From Datnioides undecimradiatus (lineage: Eukaryota > Chordata > Actinopteri > Lobotiformes > Datnioididae): a stretch of DNA of 64,000 nucleotides. The stretch's first letter is position 1, and every line of letters begins with the position of its first letter. Of this stretch, positions 15,201 through 28,100 are shown piece by piece. The translations under genes and the position numbers were made by a program. The DNA lies in NCBI GenBank assembly GCA_008933995.1, contig WARS01000030.1, positions 1,877,501-1,941,500 of the forward strand, written 5' to 3'. Under the pieces are notes generated by a model. The model searched no databases and was not told the DNA's origin. It saw only the letters and a list, made by a program, of their open reading frames with translations.

Positions 15201-18200
15201 TTCTGTATATACAACGTTTTTGGATAAAAGCATCTGCCAAATGACATCCAATCCAGTCCACTTGATGATATTACAAATTGTGAACGACATGGAGAAATGC
15301 AAATTTTCTTATTCAATATACTGCTATTTCTAATTTCTACACTGGGGGTCACACTGTCCTAGTAAGAGCACCATGTCTTATGCTTGATATTTTATTACAA
15401 ATTCCACTTACTTATGTATAGGCTTCATGACACAACACTGTCAAGTGCATGGTACTGTTTACAGTGGAAATTTACAGTGGCATTACATGATGAAAAATGA
15501 GGCCTCTGATCATGGGTTTTAAAACATTTTGAGACTCTTAGCGGCCTTACATTTTGGTTATTCTGTGGCTGTGGAGTGTATTTTTATGAAGACATAATCA
15601 AACAATAATGCAGGATGAGGTAGCCACATATAAAACATAATTAAGGACCTGGATGTAAAGAATTGCTTGACAGCAAAAAGGAGAAGCACTTTTTCTTCCA
15701 ATACCATTGTCTATTTTATATAGCAAAACTCCATGGAGAAATGACCACAAACATTTGTACCATTGTACAAGTTTTGAATCAAAGTGAATACACAGTGATA
15801 AGTCTTGCTAAGGTCGTCACTACACAGGACAGATACTTTCAAACAGATAAATTGAAGAGTAACTTTCCTGCTCCTTTTTTTGATACTGAGCAAAACATCC
15901 CATTTATTTTTGCATTTACTGAAATAATGGCATTTATGATAATCCAAGGCAAGGGTTGCAAAAAGAGGTTGAACATGCACAAAGCATGCAGACATATTTT
16001 AGCATTTATAATATTTTGTTGCTAAACAAAAATTCAAAATACCTTCTCCTACTTCCCACCTTTAGTCTCAGCTGCCAAAACATATACATGCATTTTTAAC
16101 ATCTCAGTTAAATCTGTCAACATATTTGTACTTGTTTCTCTGTATATGATCAACAACATTTGTTACAGCTTATAGTAGTTTAATCTTAATTCATGCAACT
16201 GTTTTCTCCAAAATAATCACTGGTATGGCAACTTTATTTGGTCAGCTTATTTGTAAGTAAAATAAATTACTAAAACCCTCGCAGAGCTCAGAAGGATGTA
16301 CAACTATGTCATTGTCTTCTTGTTGTCGAATCTTCTCTTCATAATGGTTGCTACTGACATTTTCTACTTGTTTGCAGAGGTACCTAGCTGTTCTTGCCTG
16401 CTAATTTACTTGTCTAATGCAGGTTCTTGTTTTACAACAACAACCGCTGTCAAACACCAAACAATAGAGTGAACCTTTTTTTGTTGGTGTGTGTATAATA
16501 CCTTCAATAGATGGGGCCTGGTCCTGAGCAGCATACAGCATCTCTTTGAAAGCCTGCAGACACAAGAAAGGAATTATGAAAAGCTTGAAAATAACATGAA
16601 ATATTCAATCTTCTGAAACATCTTTACAGGGTTAAAAAGCCAACTGTTATTACATACCATCTTATGTACCACTGTGCTTTTCAGAGAAAAGTCTTGCAAA
16701 ACTATGACATTTTGAATGAACAAAACAGTTCAAGGGCAAAAATGAGTGACAAAACAGGAAGTGTCTTGCAAAAAGGGGGAGGACTGTGAATTCAGAGACT
16801 GAAACTGGATTATAGAATAGAATAGAATAGTACTTTATTAATCCCCTGAGGGAAATTTGCAGCAGCACAAAACAGACAGGAGAAACAGTAACAACATAAA
16901 ATAGTACAAAAAAGATAAAAAACAAAATAAGATAAATATAAATATAGAACTAAAATATGTACATAAATAAGTTTATGAGGAAAAGATGTGCAGGTGGAAA
17001 AAAACTGCAGGTGTACAGAGTGAACAGAAGGAGATGAGTGTTCACGTGTTGTACAGCCTCCAGCAAATGGGAGAAATGGCTTTTTGAACCATTCTTTATG
17101 ACAGGGGAGCTGCATAAGTCTGTTTGAGAAAGAGCTCCACTGTCTCTGTAGTGTGTCATGGAGGAGGTGGGATGGATTGTCCATTATGGAGAGCAGTTTG
17201 CTCACTGACTCAAACGCCTCCAGATCGTGCCTTATGACGTGACCAGTCTTGCGAATCAGTTTGTTGATCCTGCTGGCATCCCTGGCACTGATACTGCTCC
17301 CCCAGCAGACCACAGCAAAGTTGAGGACACTCGCTACCACAGACTGGTAAAAGGTCTCCAACTTCTTGCTGCAGACGTTGAAGGATCTGAGCTTCCTCAG
17401 GAAGAAGAGTCTGCTCATCCCCTTCTTGTACACAGCATCAGTATTGGTACTCCAGTCCAGTCTGCTGTTCAAGTGAATGCCCAAGTACCTCCTCCCCCAT
17501 GATTTTAATGGGTTCAATTATGGCCCCTATCCTCCTGAAGTCAACCACCAGTTCCTTGGTCTTGGTTAAATTCAGGACGAGATGATTCTAGCTACACCAC
17601 TCCACAAAGTTGTCCACCACCTGCCTGTACTCCAATTCCAGCCCATCCCAGATACATCCAACCACCGCAGAGTCATCACAGAACTTCTGCAGATGCTATG
17701 ATTCAGTGTCAGAGAAAGTCAGAGGTGTACAGAGTGAACAGGAACAGAGACAGGACAGTCCCCTGAGGAGCCCCTGTGTTACTGACCACCACATCAGACA
17801 GTGAGTATGCCAGACACACAAACTGTGGCCTATTTGACAGGTAGTAGCAATCCAAGAGACAGATTAAGTCATGGAACAAGAACAGAAATAAAAATCACAT
17901 CATCACAAAGCCAGGTTTCAGGCTGTGAGATTCAGTGACTGAAATGAAAGAAAATTAAATGTCTGTTACAATGTAAATCCAATGACATCATTTCAATGTG
18001 TGAGATTTTACTGTTCATGCCACTTTAGGCCTTTAATATCCTCTAGTTTTACTGGCCTTTATGGCAAAAATGCCTTTTATGATTTTGGCTTAAATCTAGT
18101 ACCTCGTACCTTGATTTGTCAGTTATTGACCTTGCTGGTAGAATACAAACAAGTCTGTATCGTTATTTTATACACTGCTTCTCAATTCGTTTCTCAGTAA

Positions 18201-21200
18201 TATGTGAGGAAGAAATATGCAGTATATTGATAAAATAAGATGAACTGACATAAAATGACATCTACTGTAATAGAGGATCCTATCCATATTGCTCTATCCT
18301 ATTTGATACTATACACGTTTGTTGTCAGATGATAGCTGAGATGCACAACTTTATCTATATAGTTGAAGATACTTCAGCTATATTTGCAATATCTGACTGT
18401 AGTTGGATGAATATGAATGTATATTTCATAACATGCTGACCTTTACACACCCACAAAGTTTGGGCAAGCACAGTGAGCTCAAATTCATAATTTCATTGTA
18501 GTAGCCAATTTGTTGACTACAAAGTTGCTTAGATGTGCTGATATCACAAAGATGCATGTACTTGCCTTTCTTGCTCTCCCTACATCTTGCAATAACAATG
18601 CAGAGGTAATGATGCAGCCAGTAAGTCTCTTTCATGCATAGTATTGATAAATCTGAAGTGTATGCTACAGCTTGTCTCTAGTGTGAAGAAGACCAATAGA
18701 CAGCAGTCATTTACTCATTCAGTCTCAGCTAGTAACACTAGGACATAAAGACAGTCACCCTCTTTCATCTTTTCCCGCTTGAGAGATGGATAGTACAGTG
18801 GTCAGTCATTGTTTCAGAATGCCAGCAGAGAGAAAGACCACAATGGTTTCACTGTGTGCCACTTCGTCTAAATACTGGTAAAAGAGCAGCAGAGCTGACT
18901 TCTATTCAATTCAAGGTCACGTGAAGGGCCATGTAGACAGGCTACACTGTTTTACTAGTGCTTAATTAAGTATTGAGAAATAGGTGGCTACCAATAGGTT
19001 GGTCACATGACACAAAGCTGTTGAAAAACCAAATGCTTCATAAAAGCAATATAAAAAGGCTTATTTTCAAATTTATTTGCCATGACTGGGTCAGGTGGCA
19101 TGGAGGACACTGAAAATAAATATTTTTGATTTAATTATTTATTTAAAACACAGTAATCACACATAAGCAATTAAAATGATATGATATGGGCGCAACAGTA
19201 TAAAGGTATTAGAAAAAGGACACCAGTTTTATGCAAATAGTAATTTGTGAATTGCTCCTGTAAAAACTCTGTGGTTGAGCTTAAGAGCACAAAGGTGAAA
19301 AAAAAAACTTCTCCTCCTGCCAACACTGGCTAAAACTGAGTACAAAGATGGGCCAAAACCAATAGTGCAATCAAAATCAGTCATACTTATATTGTATGAA
19401 GACAAAAAAGCAAAACAATACCAATATAGGATCAATTCACATACACAACTTAACTTTTAAAACACAAAAGTTGACTCCTTCGTAATAATAATTATGAGAC
19501 ATAACTCATTCCATACTTAATTACTTGCTGTACATTTAAATGTACACCATTTCTGCCCAAGAAGCCTTTTCCTTCTTTTTGCAAATTTCTTAGAAATGCC
19601 ACAGTTTAGTTTACAGTCTTTTCAGATCTGCTGGTTACTTGCTAGCTGGCAGGTATCAGTATTTACTGGCTTCAAATAAATTTCCCACAGTGGGAAAAAC
19701 GTCATACTAGTCATGTCCAGCATGATGATGAACCCCCACTGAGAAATGTGAAGGTTTTTTTTTGCTGTGTAACTTTAAATGAGGAAATTCGCAATTTTCT
19801 TTTAAGGGCACAACAGCAAGTTCAAAACAGGGCATGCCAAGCCAGCTTTGTGGGAAGTACATTTTAGATGAAGTATTACAGCAACCCTCGAAGGCATCCA
19901 CAGCACTGGCCATTTGGTATAATTCTTCCCTTTAATCTTCCAGAGTGTTTAATTTCCCCTTTTCTCTACAAGTATGGTACTTTCTGTGTGATTGTGCTTA
20001 TATCTTTTCAATTAAAAAAATCACCAAAATCTGCGATTTGTTAATGGGTCAATTAAAAAAATCACCAAAATATGCGATTTGTTAATGGGTGCCAAAAGTT
20101 TTTGCATACAATTGCAATAGCTTCTCCTCCATTAGTGTTAGTCCCCAAAAATTAGATACGGTCCAACCCAAACAAAATTAAACAAAAAGAAACCTGCAGA
20201 TACACACATAACAGTGGTACTGTTTCCTCAGCGCTATAACCTGAAGAAAAAATTCAGGATCAATACAAAATTGTTTGCTTTTGTGACACAGGTAGGGGAG
20301 ACAAAAAGAGGTTCTTTGATTTTTAAAGGGGACATATTATTATTCTTGCCTATACATATTTAAACTAGTCCTCCCTCAGCGTACCAACTCAGAGAATGAG
20401 GAGGGCAAACAAGTCCTGCATCATCTCTACAGCCCACCCACTGGCAAAATGGGGCTCGTACAGTCCTGTTTAAAACAGCTTTCAGTTGCCATAATATGTC
20501 CCCTTTAAAGTGTATCACTGAGGGCCCAATATATATAAGCAACATTCTCATCAGTTCCTTTGCCCTCTCAAATTTCCCTCTTCTTTTCCCAGCAAAGAAA
20601 TACATCTTATTTTTTTTACAGAAATGCACATATACACATTAGCAGAGAACTATTTCCCAAGTGACAGCAGACCCATGTTTACTCCATGTACAGGCAACCA
20701 GTCAGACAGAAAATTACATACATAGGTAACCATTGTATAAAGCAAACAATTAATAATGCATTGTTTCCATTTAAAATAAATTATTTCTAAGTCAAAATAT
20801 GCCTTGAGAAGATTTATGTTTAAAAATATTTTTATACCTCTTTTGATTTATGTATTACTACTGGCAAATTTACTCTATAGCTGTAGCTAATTTACATTTA
20901 TTACATTAGTTGGCTAAAAGTTAAAACTAAAATTTAATCTCTTGGCTGTTTTACTCAGTCTCAATTTGCTTTTTCAGCAGTTGTTCATGCTAATGTTGGA
21001 AACATAGAAAACTTTTTTTCTGTTGACACTTGTCACAAAAGTCAAATATGCAACCACTGTAATATATTTCTAAGTTAGTTTATTAGATCATTTTCATATA
21101 TATTTTTTAAGATTTAAAAAAAATATTTAAGAGTATTGAAACTTTATTTCTCTTTAATAACAAGTATTGGGATCATTAATCATTTTTTCTAATGTTCTGT

Positions 21201-22103
21201 AGAACTGAGATAAGTTAGTAATTGGTAGTACAGTACGTTGAAATTTCCCCAGTGTGGGACTAATAAAGGATATCTTAATCTAAATCTAAATCTAAAATCT
21301 TTACCTATTGCAGTGTAAAAAATTATGTAGACCCCAAATACAGACCTGGGATTTAAGTTATCAAAGATAAATACAATTTAAATTTGGGGCAAAAATTATT
21401 GACTTACTCTCTCCAGGTGTTAAGTCCATGTTTTACAGATTTGATTGATGAATTTGTTATACATTTATGTCACCTTTCTTTTCAAAACGTTATAAAACAA
21501 ATGATAAATGCAAGATCAAGAGCTTATTATTGTTTTTTCTATAATTCTGGTGAATATTGATTGAAAACTTTATTTTTCTTTTCAGTAGCACCAAACATAT
21601 ATTGCCATCTAGCAAAACTCTACATATTTTATATGGATCAGGTCCTTCTACCAGAAGCATGTGTCTAAATTACCTTAAAAGCCACCAAGCTTTCTTTGTT
21701 ACTACCAGTAATGAAGAAATGATGTATTTGGCCTTGTGTAGTATTTGTCCATATATCTAAACACACAGTGTGAACATGGTCTCTTTCAATTTGACAATAA
21801 TTGATGGTGAGTGTGTTTACAAATTTAATGTCATGCTATTACCAGTAACAAACAACACACACACATGTGCGCACACACACAAACACAAAAATACACATTT
21901 ACACATTTGGGGGATAACTGCAAAACTTTATGTTTTCCCACACCTCTCCTGAGGCCCTAGAATGTGTGTGTGTGTGTGTGAGAGAGAGAGAGTGAGAAAG
22001 TGAGTGAGTGTGTGTGTGAGAGAGAGAGAGTGAGAAAGTGAGTGAGTGTGTGTGTGTGAGAGAGAGAGTGAGAAAGTGAGTGAGTGTGTGTGTGTGTTGT
22101 ATA

Positions 22104-22164
<61 letters not shown>

Positions 22165-25100
22165 TCTGTGTGTCTAGGCTCTGGCTCAGCACTAACGTGC
22201 AAGTTTCCATTACAAAACACATGAAGCTCCCCAGGAAAGAGGGCAGTTTTGCTTATCTTTACAGATTACCCTACTTTTGTCCTTTTCACACACACACAAA
22301 CTCTCACTGTCTTGCTATATATACAGTACCAGTCAAACGTTTGGACACACCTTCTCATTCAATGTTTTTTTTGAAGCTGACTGAGAGAATGCCAAGAGTG
22401 TGCAAAGCTGTCATCAAAGCAAAAGGTGGCTACTTTGAAGAATCTACAATATAAAACATATTCTGGTTGCTTTAACACTTTTTTGTTTCCTTCATAATTC
22501 CATGTGTTCCTTCATAGTTTTGATGTCTTCAGTATGAATCTACAATGTAGAGAGTAATAAAAATAAAGAAAAACAATTAAATGAGAAGGTGTGTCCAAAC
22601 TTTTGACTGGTACTGTATATCTGGTCGCAACATATTGCCAGCTTTGTCACCAACAAACATTTTCTCTTCTCCCTCATTTCTCTACCTTGAACAAAATACA
22701 TGACTTGACATGACCTCACCTCAGGCAGACTGTTGTACCACAACAGTTGGTCATGAGTCTTTGGGACTGACTGAGAATGTCTGAGGCGTCTATACCATCC
22801 ATCTGGTTGTTTAGATCATCTCTTTCTTATGTTTTCCTTAATGCCAGATTCCTAATCCTTTCTCCTTTTATTTTCCATCCTACTATATTCATTTACATCA
22901 TACTATGTCCCCCCCAACCACCATAGTGTATGTTCCCACTATCTTTCATACATTCTCCCAGCCCCTCTCTCTTTTCCCTTACTCCCACACACAAGGCGAC
23001 TAACAATATATATCTTTACACTAAACTGTCAGTAGGATTATTTGAGTCATAACTTAAATGTGATTGGGTTTACGTCCTGTGCAAACCTCTAATCTCTAAG
23101 TTTTTCTTATGTTTGTGTTACTGGTGGCTCAGTCAGTTCCACATGATGGTTATGTAAAGAAGATATGCAGGAAGCTGTCTTTAATGTCAATCACACAATG
23201 GAGATATAGCAGAAAGAAAACATGCCTCCAAATCTTTATCCAAGGTTTTGGAGATATGTTTGTTGCAGGATAGTGCTAATGAAAGCTTTGTGGCAGATAA
23301 ATGATGCAAGCTAAAAATAGTAAATGGACTGTACTTAGAGTGCTTTTCTAGTCATTGGAACACTCAAAGCTCATTTACACTACGTATCTATATTCACCCA
23401 TTCAGACCACATTCATACACTGATGGCAGCAACACATCAGAATGGAAACTAACACACTCATGCACACATCAATGGCGCAGCATCGGGAGCAACTGGGGTT
23501 CAGTGCCTTGCTTAAGGACACTTCGGCATGAAGCCTGGAGGAGCTAGGGATCAGCCAATCCTCTGTTGGGTGGACCACATATCTACCGCTGAGCCACAGC
23601 GGCCCACAAAAAGTTAACTGGCAGCTTCACTCACTCTACCATCCACCATATGTTCTTGAGTTAAGGCAACAATTTTGACGATAACAGTAATAATAATTTT
23701 AATAACCTATTTTACTAACTACTTTTATTTTTTCATTTGAGAAAGTAATGTCTTGAGCTTTCTTGTTTTGTCCAAACAACAAACCCAAAGATATTGGCAA
23801 ACCCTCATGTTTGAGATGCAGGAGGAAATGTTCTTTTTACCTGAATGTAACTTAAAAAGAATTTATCAAGATTCAAGATAGTTGCTGACTTATTTCCTGT
23901 GGACTGATCAGTTCTGAATGAAAAATCTAAAAAATGGAAATGTTAATGGCATTGTTGCTTTTGCTCCTTTCTGTGCTAATGAAACCTGATTCAGAAAATC
24001 AAGTTGGAGGTTGTTAAGATTCGCAGACAGGATTTAGGTTATTTGTAGTGTAAAAGCACTTCAAGAGTTAGAAGACAAAAAAGGCACCACAAAAGTACAA
24101 TCCATTTACCATTTACAACTTTTCAAACTGAGAAAACCTCTCAGTGTCTTGATCTTTACGACTGGTCTAATTTAGAAAATATATATATAGCTTAAGCTGC
24201 TCAGAAAGATTCTGAGGACACTTTACAGGACATGAGTAAGGCTTGGCTAAGACTACAGGAGTTTCAAAATCCTAACTGATTTTGAAATTTGTTTGGTTCA
24301 CACACATAAGGAAACTCACCCCAGATTTGGGGGCATTTGGGGCAAATCAGCTTTGTAGTCGAAGCCAGACTTTACTGTAACAGACAGGGACAGAGTGAAA
24401 GGAGGGAAATCCTTCTTGCTGGGCTCACAAGACAGTAGACAGTTATCGGAACCAGCAGAAGACCTGGGCAAGTGATCTATGCATACGAGTCTCACTTTGC
24501 ATGAAGACTGAATATGTTTAGGTATCTGATCTTCTAATACCAGTTAGGACGAACCAACGTCATGAGCACTCAATACAGGTCTTTTACATCTCTCTGAACT
24601 CTTTACCCAGTTACCCGTCTATTCATACTTAGATTTTCTTTCATTATCCACATGTATCCCTTTTGACCTAAAAAGAAGTTTAATTAGAGTTTGTTTTTGT
24701 TTATGACAGTAAAGTCTTCATAAATGTCAGTTACTCTGTTCTTCTCTTTAAATCCCACTGTTCTGTCTTCACCAAATGGAAGACAAAGGAGTGGAATTCA
24801 CAATCTTTTCAGTTTTTTTCAGTCTGTACACACTGACTTCCTCTCACTGACCCCCCTTTTTTTTTACTACTTCTTCTTCTTTTATCCTTTGTTTTCCACT
24901 ACAGTCTGTCCAGCAGAATCAGCAGTTATCGGCCATGACGATTTTTTGCTGAAGATAGCATTATTAAGGACCAACAAGTAGACTAAAAACACACAGATAA
25001 AGCTGAGGCTGCTTTATCTGACTATCCAACAATCTATAATCTGGTGAATGTGTATGTTTCCCTGTCTGAGTTTCTCCAGGAAATACTGGCTGATCTTGGT

Positions 25101-28100
25101 GGAGTTTTGTGGGGATCTGTGTTAAAACTTGAAGCAGACATTTTAATTGTATGTCTGCAATGAAACTGTTTGATATTGTGGGAAAACCAAATGGACTATT
25201 TATTAACTCTTCTCCTCTGTCATTACTAAGGGGTGGAATGAGTAACCCTACTCCATTCACTCAAAATCCTTGAGAAACTGCTAAAGACCTTATTGTTTTC
25301 AGAATAACTGCTCAACTAGTCTTGCACTATTTCTTATCAACAACAAAAAAACAACAACTATGCACTTGATATCATTCACTACCTGCGTGGTATTAGACTC
25401 CAAACATTTTCTTAGCCCATGTCCGCCTTGTTTCTTCTACCTAGACCTTTGCTTTGCTTGCTTATTCTATATGTACACTGTCATGTCTTGTGAGGACACT
25501 ATAATGCATTCGCGGGCACCTTACCATATCCATAACAACTAAATGCCTGTTACCTTTACCCTAACTTAAATCTAGTTTAAAAAAAAACAAACAAACAAAA
25601 ACTAACAAACCCATCCCACTCCAAAAAAAAAAATCAAGCCTTAACCTTCTAGCCATAATCAACATCCAGTGAGAACATTTGTGCATTGTGGCACAATGCT
25701 TTAAATTTAGGAATAAAAATTATCTTAAAAAACATTAGGCAGTGACTGTTTTTCATTAACTGGACAAAATGCTGACAAGCAAAAAATATTGTGGATTATA
25801 AAAACACTGACAAAATGTATGTTTGTTTTTTGTTTCTTTACCAAGTGAATTCAGCTCTGGAACTGTGGGTCAAATCTTACATGTATACACTCCAACTACA
25901 CTTTACATTGACTAAAAGTGGAAAAACACTTGAGTTATAGTCTAGAACTATACTATAACTATCAAGGATAAAAAATGTGAAAAATACAAATAAACATTTT
26001 TTGTTTCAAGACTAAGACTGTCAAACTGCTGAAATAATATTTGGTTTAGTATAATAATATAAAGCATTGTATGCAATATGACTGTAAATTACTCCAGTTT
26101 TCTCCCCCAAAATAAAAAAAAAAACCTGTAGTAATATGCTGTTTTGGAGACCCTTAGATATATGTCTACAAAGTTACAATGTATCTGCAAATACAAACAG
26201 AATTGTTGATTCATCCTTATTTTTTTGTCAACTGCTCCATCTGTCACTCCAACTGAAACTACTACCATCAGCAAATGAACTTCCCATGCATTATATAAAA
26301 TACAATACAAAGACAGCTGGACTTGCATGAAAGTTTCACTTATTATCAGTAAGGCTCCTTGAATCCTAACTGACTTGTGGGTCACCCAAATCTTACATCT
26401 TGTGGGTTTGCTGGTACCGTGAGAGTCATTCAGGTCAAACGTGGGTAGTTGGGTCATGAGATCTCTCCCTAGGCAGCGCTACACTTATTCCCATGAATCT
26501 CTGAACATTTGACTTCAGCAACTCTTAAGGTGCCAAGGACCCCACAACAAGTTGAACTTTAGGTAACGCCGAATTGGTCGGTTTGCCAAATATATCTTTT
26601 AGAATGATGTTTTGATCAGAAAAACTGAATGCAACTTCTGGCTCGGTAAGGTTACCGCATAGGTAAAGTTACCGCATAGCCCAGGCATGTGCAGGACACA
26701 GAGATGGTTGTCAAACCAAAGACCAGAAGGCCAGATGATGAAATAGGTAATGCCATTTCATGCAGAGAACTATAACTGATTGCTATTCACTTTTTCAAAA
26801 ATATCCTTGAGACTGACAAAGTGATACAGGCATGCAGTTTTCCAATTTTTTCAGCCAGTCACAAAGATGACCATTAGTCATTTATATTCTTATAGTTCCT
26901 GTCTAGTAGTCACGCTAGGAATCTGCCATGGTCAAATTAAGCTAAGTCTACCACAGGTTTTTATTGGGAGATGCAGTCATACAGTGAGTAAACATAATTT
27001 GAGTCTGTTCTATTGTGCAGACTCAATCATGAGCCCACTGATTTTTGAAGATAAAACTTTCTTCCAGCATAAAAACAATTTATCTAACAATCTTAAGTTT
27101 AGATCACATTGTAGCATAACAGTTCACAGTACAACTGTTTGCCCTGCTGAGTGTCTAACCCAAACACAGCTGCCATGAGAAAACATGATATGCGTGTAAA
27201 AGCCTGGTCAGCATGGCTCTGCAAACCTCACAGGCCTGGGTCCCACATCTTCACAGGACTAAAACTAACTGGGCCCTGGGCCAGATTTACAACGGAGTGG
27301 AATAGCAAGTTTTATCTGGTCTGCATCCAACCAGAGTCTATGTGAAACTGCTGTGAAAATAAGCAGCAAAGTGGACAAGAAGAGTAGTGCATATCCTTTT
27401 CACTGCTAAAATATATACACTGTCTGACGAAAAAAATCACCTGGATTTAAAGGTAACAGCCTTTCATTGAATAAATACTGCAATGATCAATATGTTGCAG
27501 CTGTCAACAATTTATTTAACCCTAATTAATGCAGGGAGTAGCTTCTCATTATTCAACAGCCATGTTAATTAGACATATCCAGTGGTCATGGAAAAGGCCA
27601 TTTAGGCAGAATTGTTTGCCTGCATAAAACAAAGAACAACTATTAAGATTGCTGAAACTACTAAAACTGGGTTAGGAACTGTCCAACATATTATTATTAT
27701 AACCTAGAAGGATAGTTGTGAACCATCATCTTTAAGGAAGAAATGTTGCCAAAAAAAATCTTAAATGATCTTGATTGGAGATCACTGATGTTTGGTGAAA
27801 TCAAATCATAAGAAAACAAATCAACAGTAGAACTCACAGCTATGTTTCATAGTGAGTGTAAAAACATTTATATGCACATTATGCAAGAGGACTTATAAAT
27901 ATTATATATAAATAAATATATAAACAGCTGTGTAGTCTTAAGAAAAACTTCAGTGAGGCTAATCTGTTAAAAAGGCTTCAATTTGCATGGCTAAAAACTG
28001 ATGCAGCTCTGGATGGAAATATGTGATGTGACATTGTATAAGCTCATCAAAATAATGCCATGGCAAATATGTGCCATAATCAAAGCTAAAGGTGGCCTAA

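Larger units (their letters stand above)
10604..16501 (-). other. xpr1 intron 2 (5.9 kb), no exon recognised
   Basis: No coding exon or well-preserved mobile element was recognised. It holds the palindrome at 11832-11879 and a short repeat tail near 15205-15245. An open frame of 120 aa on the plus strand (15663-16025) overlaps one of 94 aa on the minus strand; neither resembles a known protein. Confidence 0.6.

Noticed and set aside
15663-16025. 120-aa plus-strand open frame with an overlapping 94-aa minus-strand frame
   Set aside because: Inside xpr1 intron 2, AT-rich, no family motif, no splice context.
16810-17517. 235-aa open frame as a host gene
   Set aside because: Its motifs are those of a LINE post-RT region, and it ends in the TAGAA-tailed 3' terminus.
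21899-22222. Long Ser/Leu- and His/Thr-rich open frames
   Set aside because: Products of TG/GA simple repeats, open in several frames at once.
26089-26457. 122-aa minus-strand open frame
   Set aside because: No recognisable motif, overlaps another frame, lies in xpr1 intron 1.
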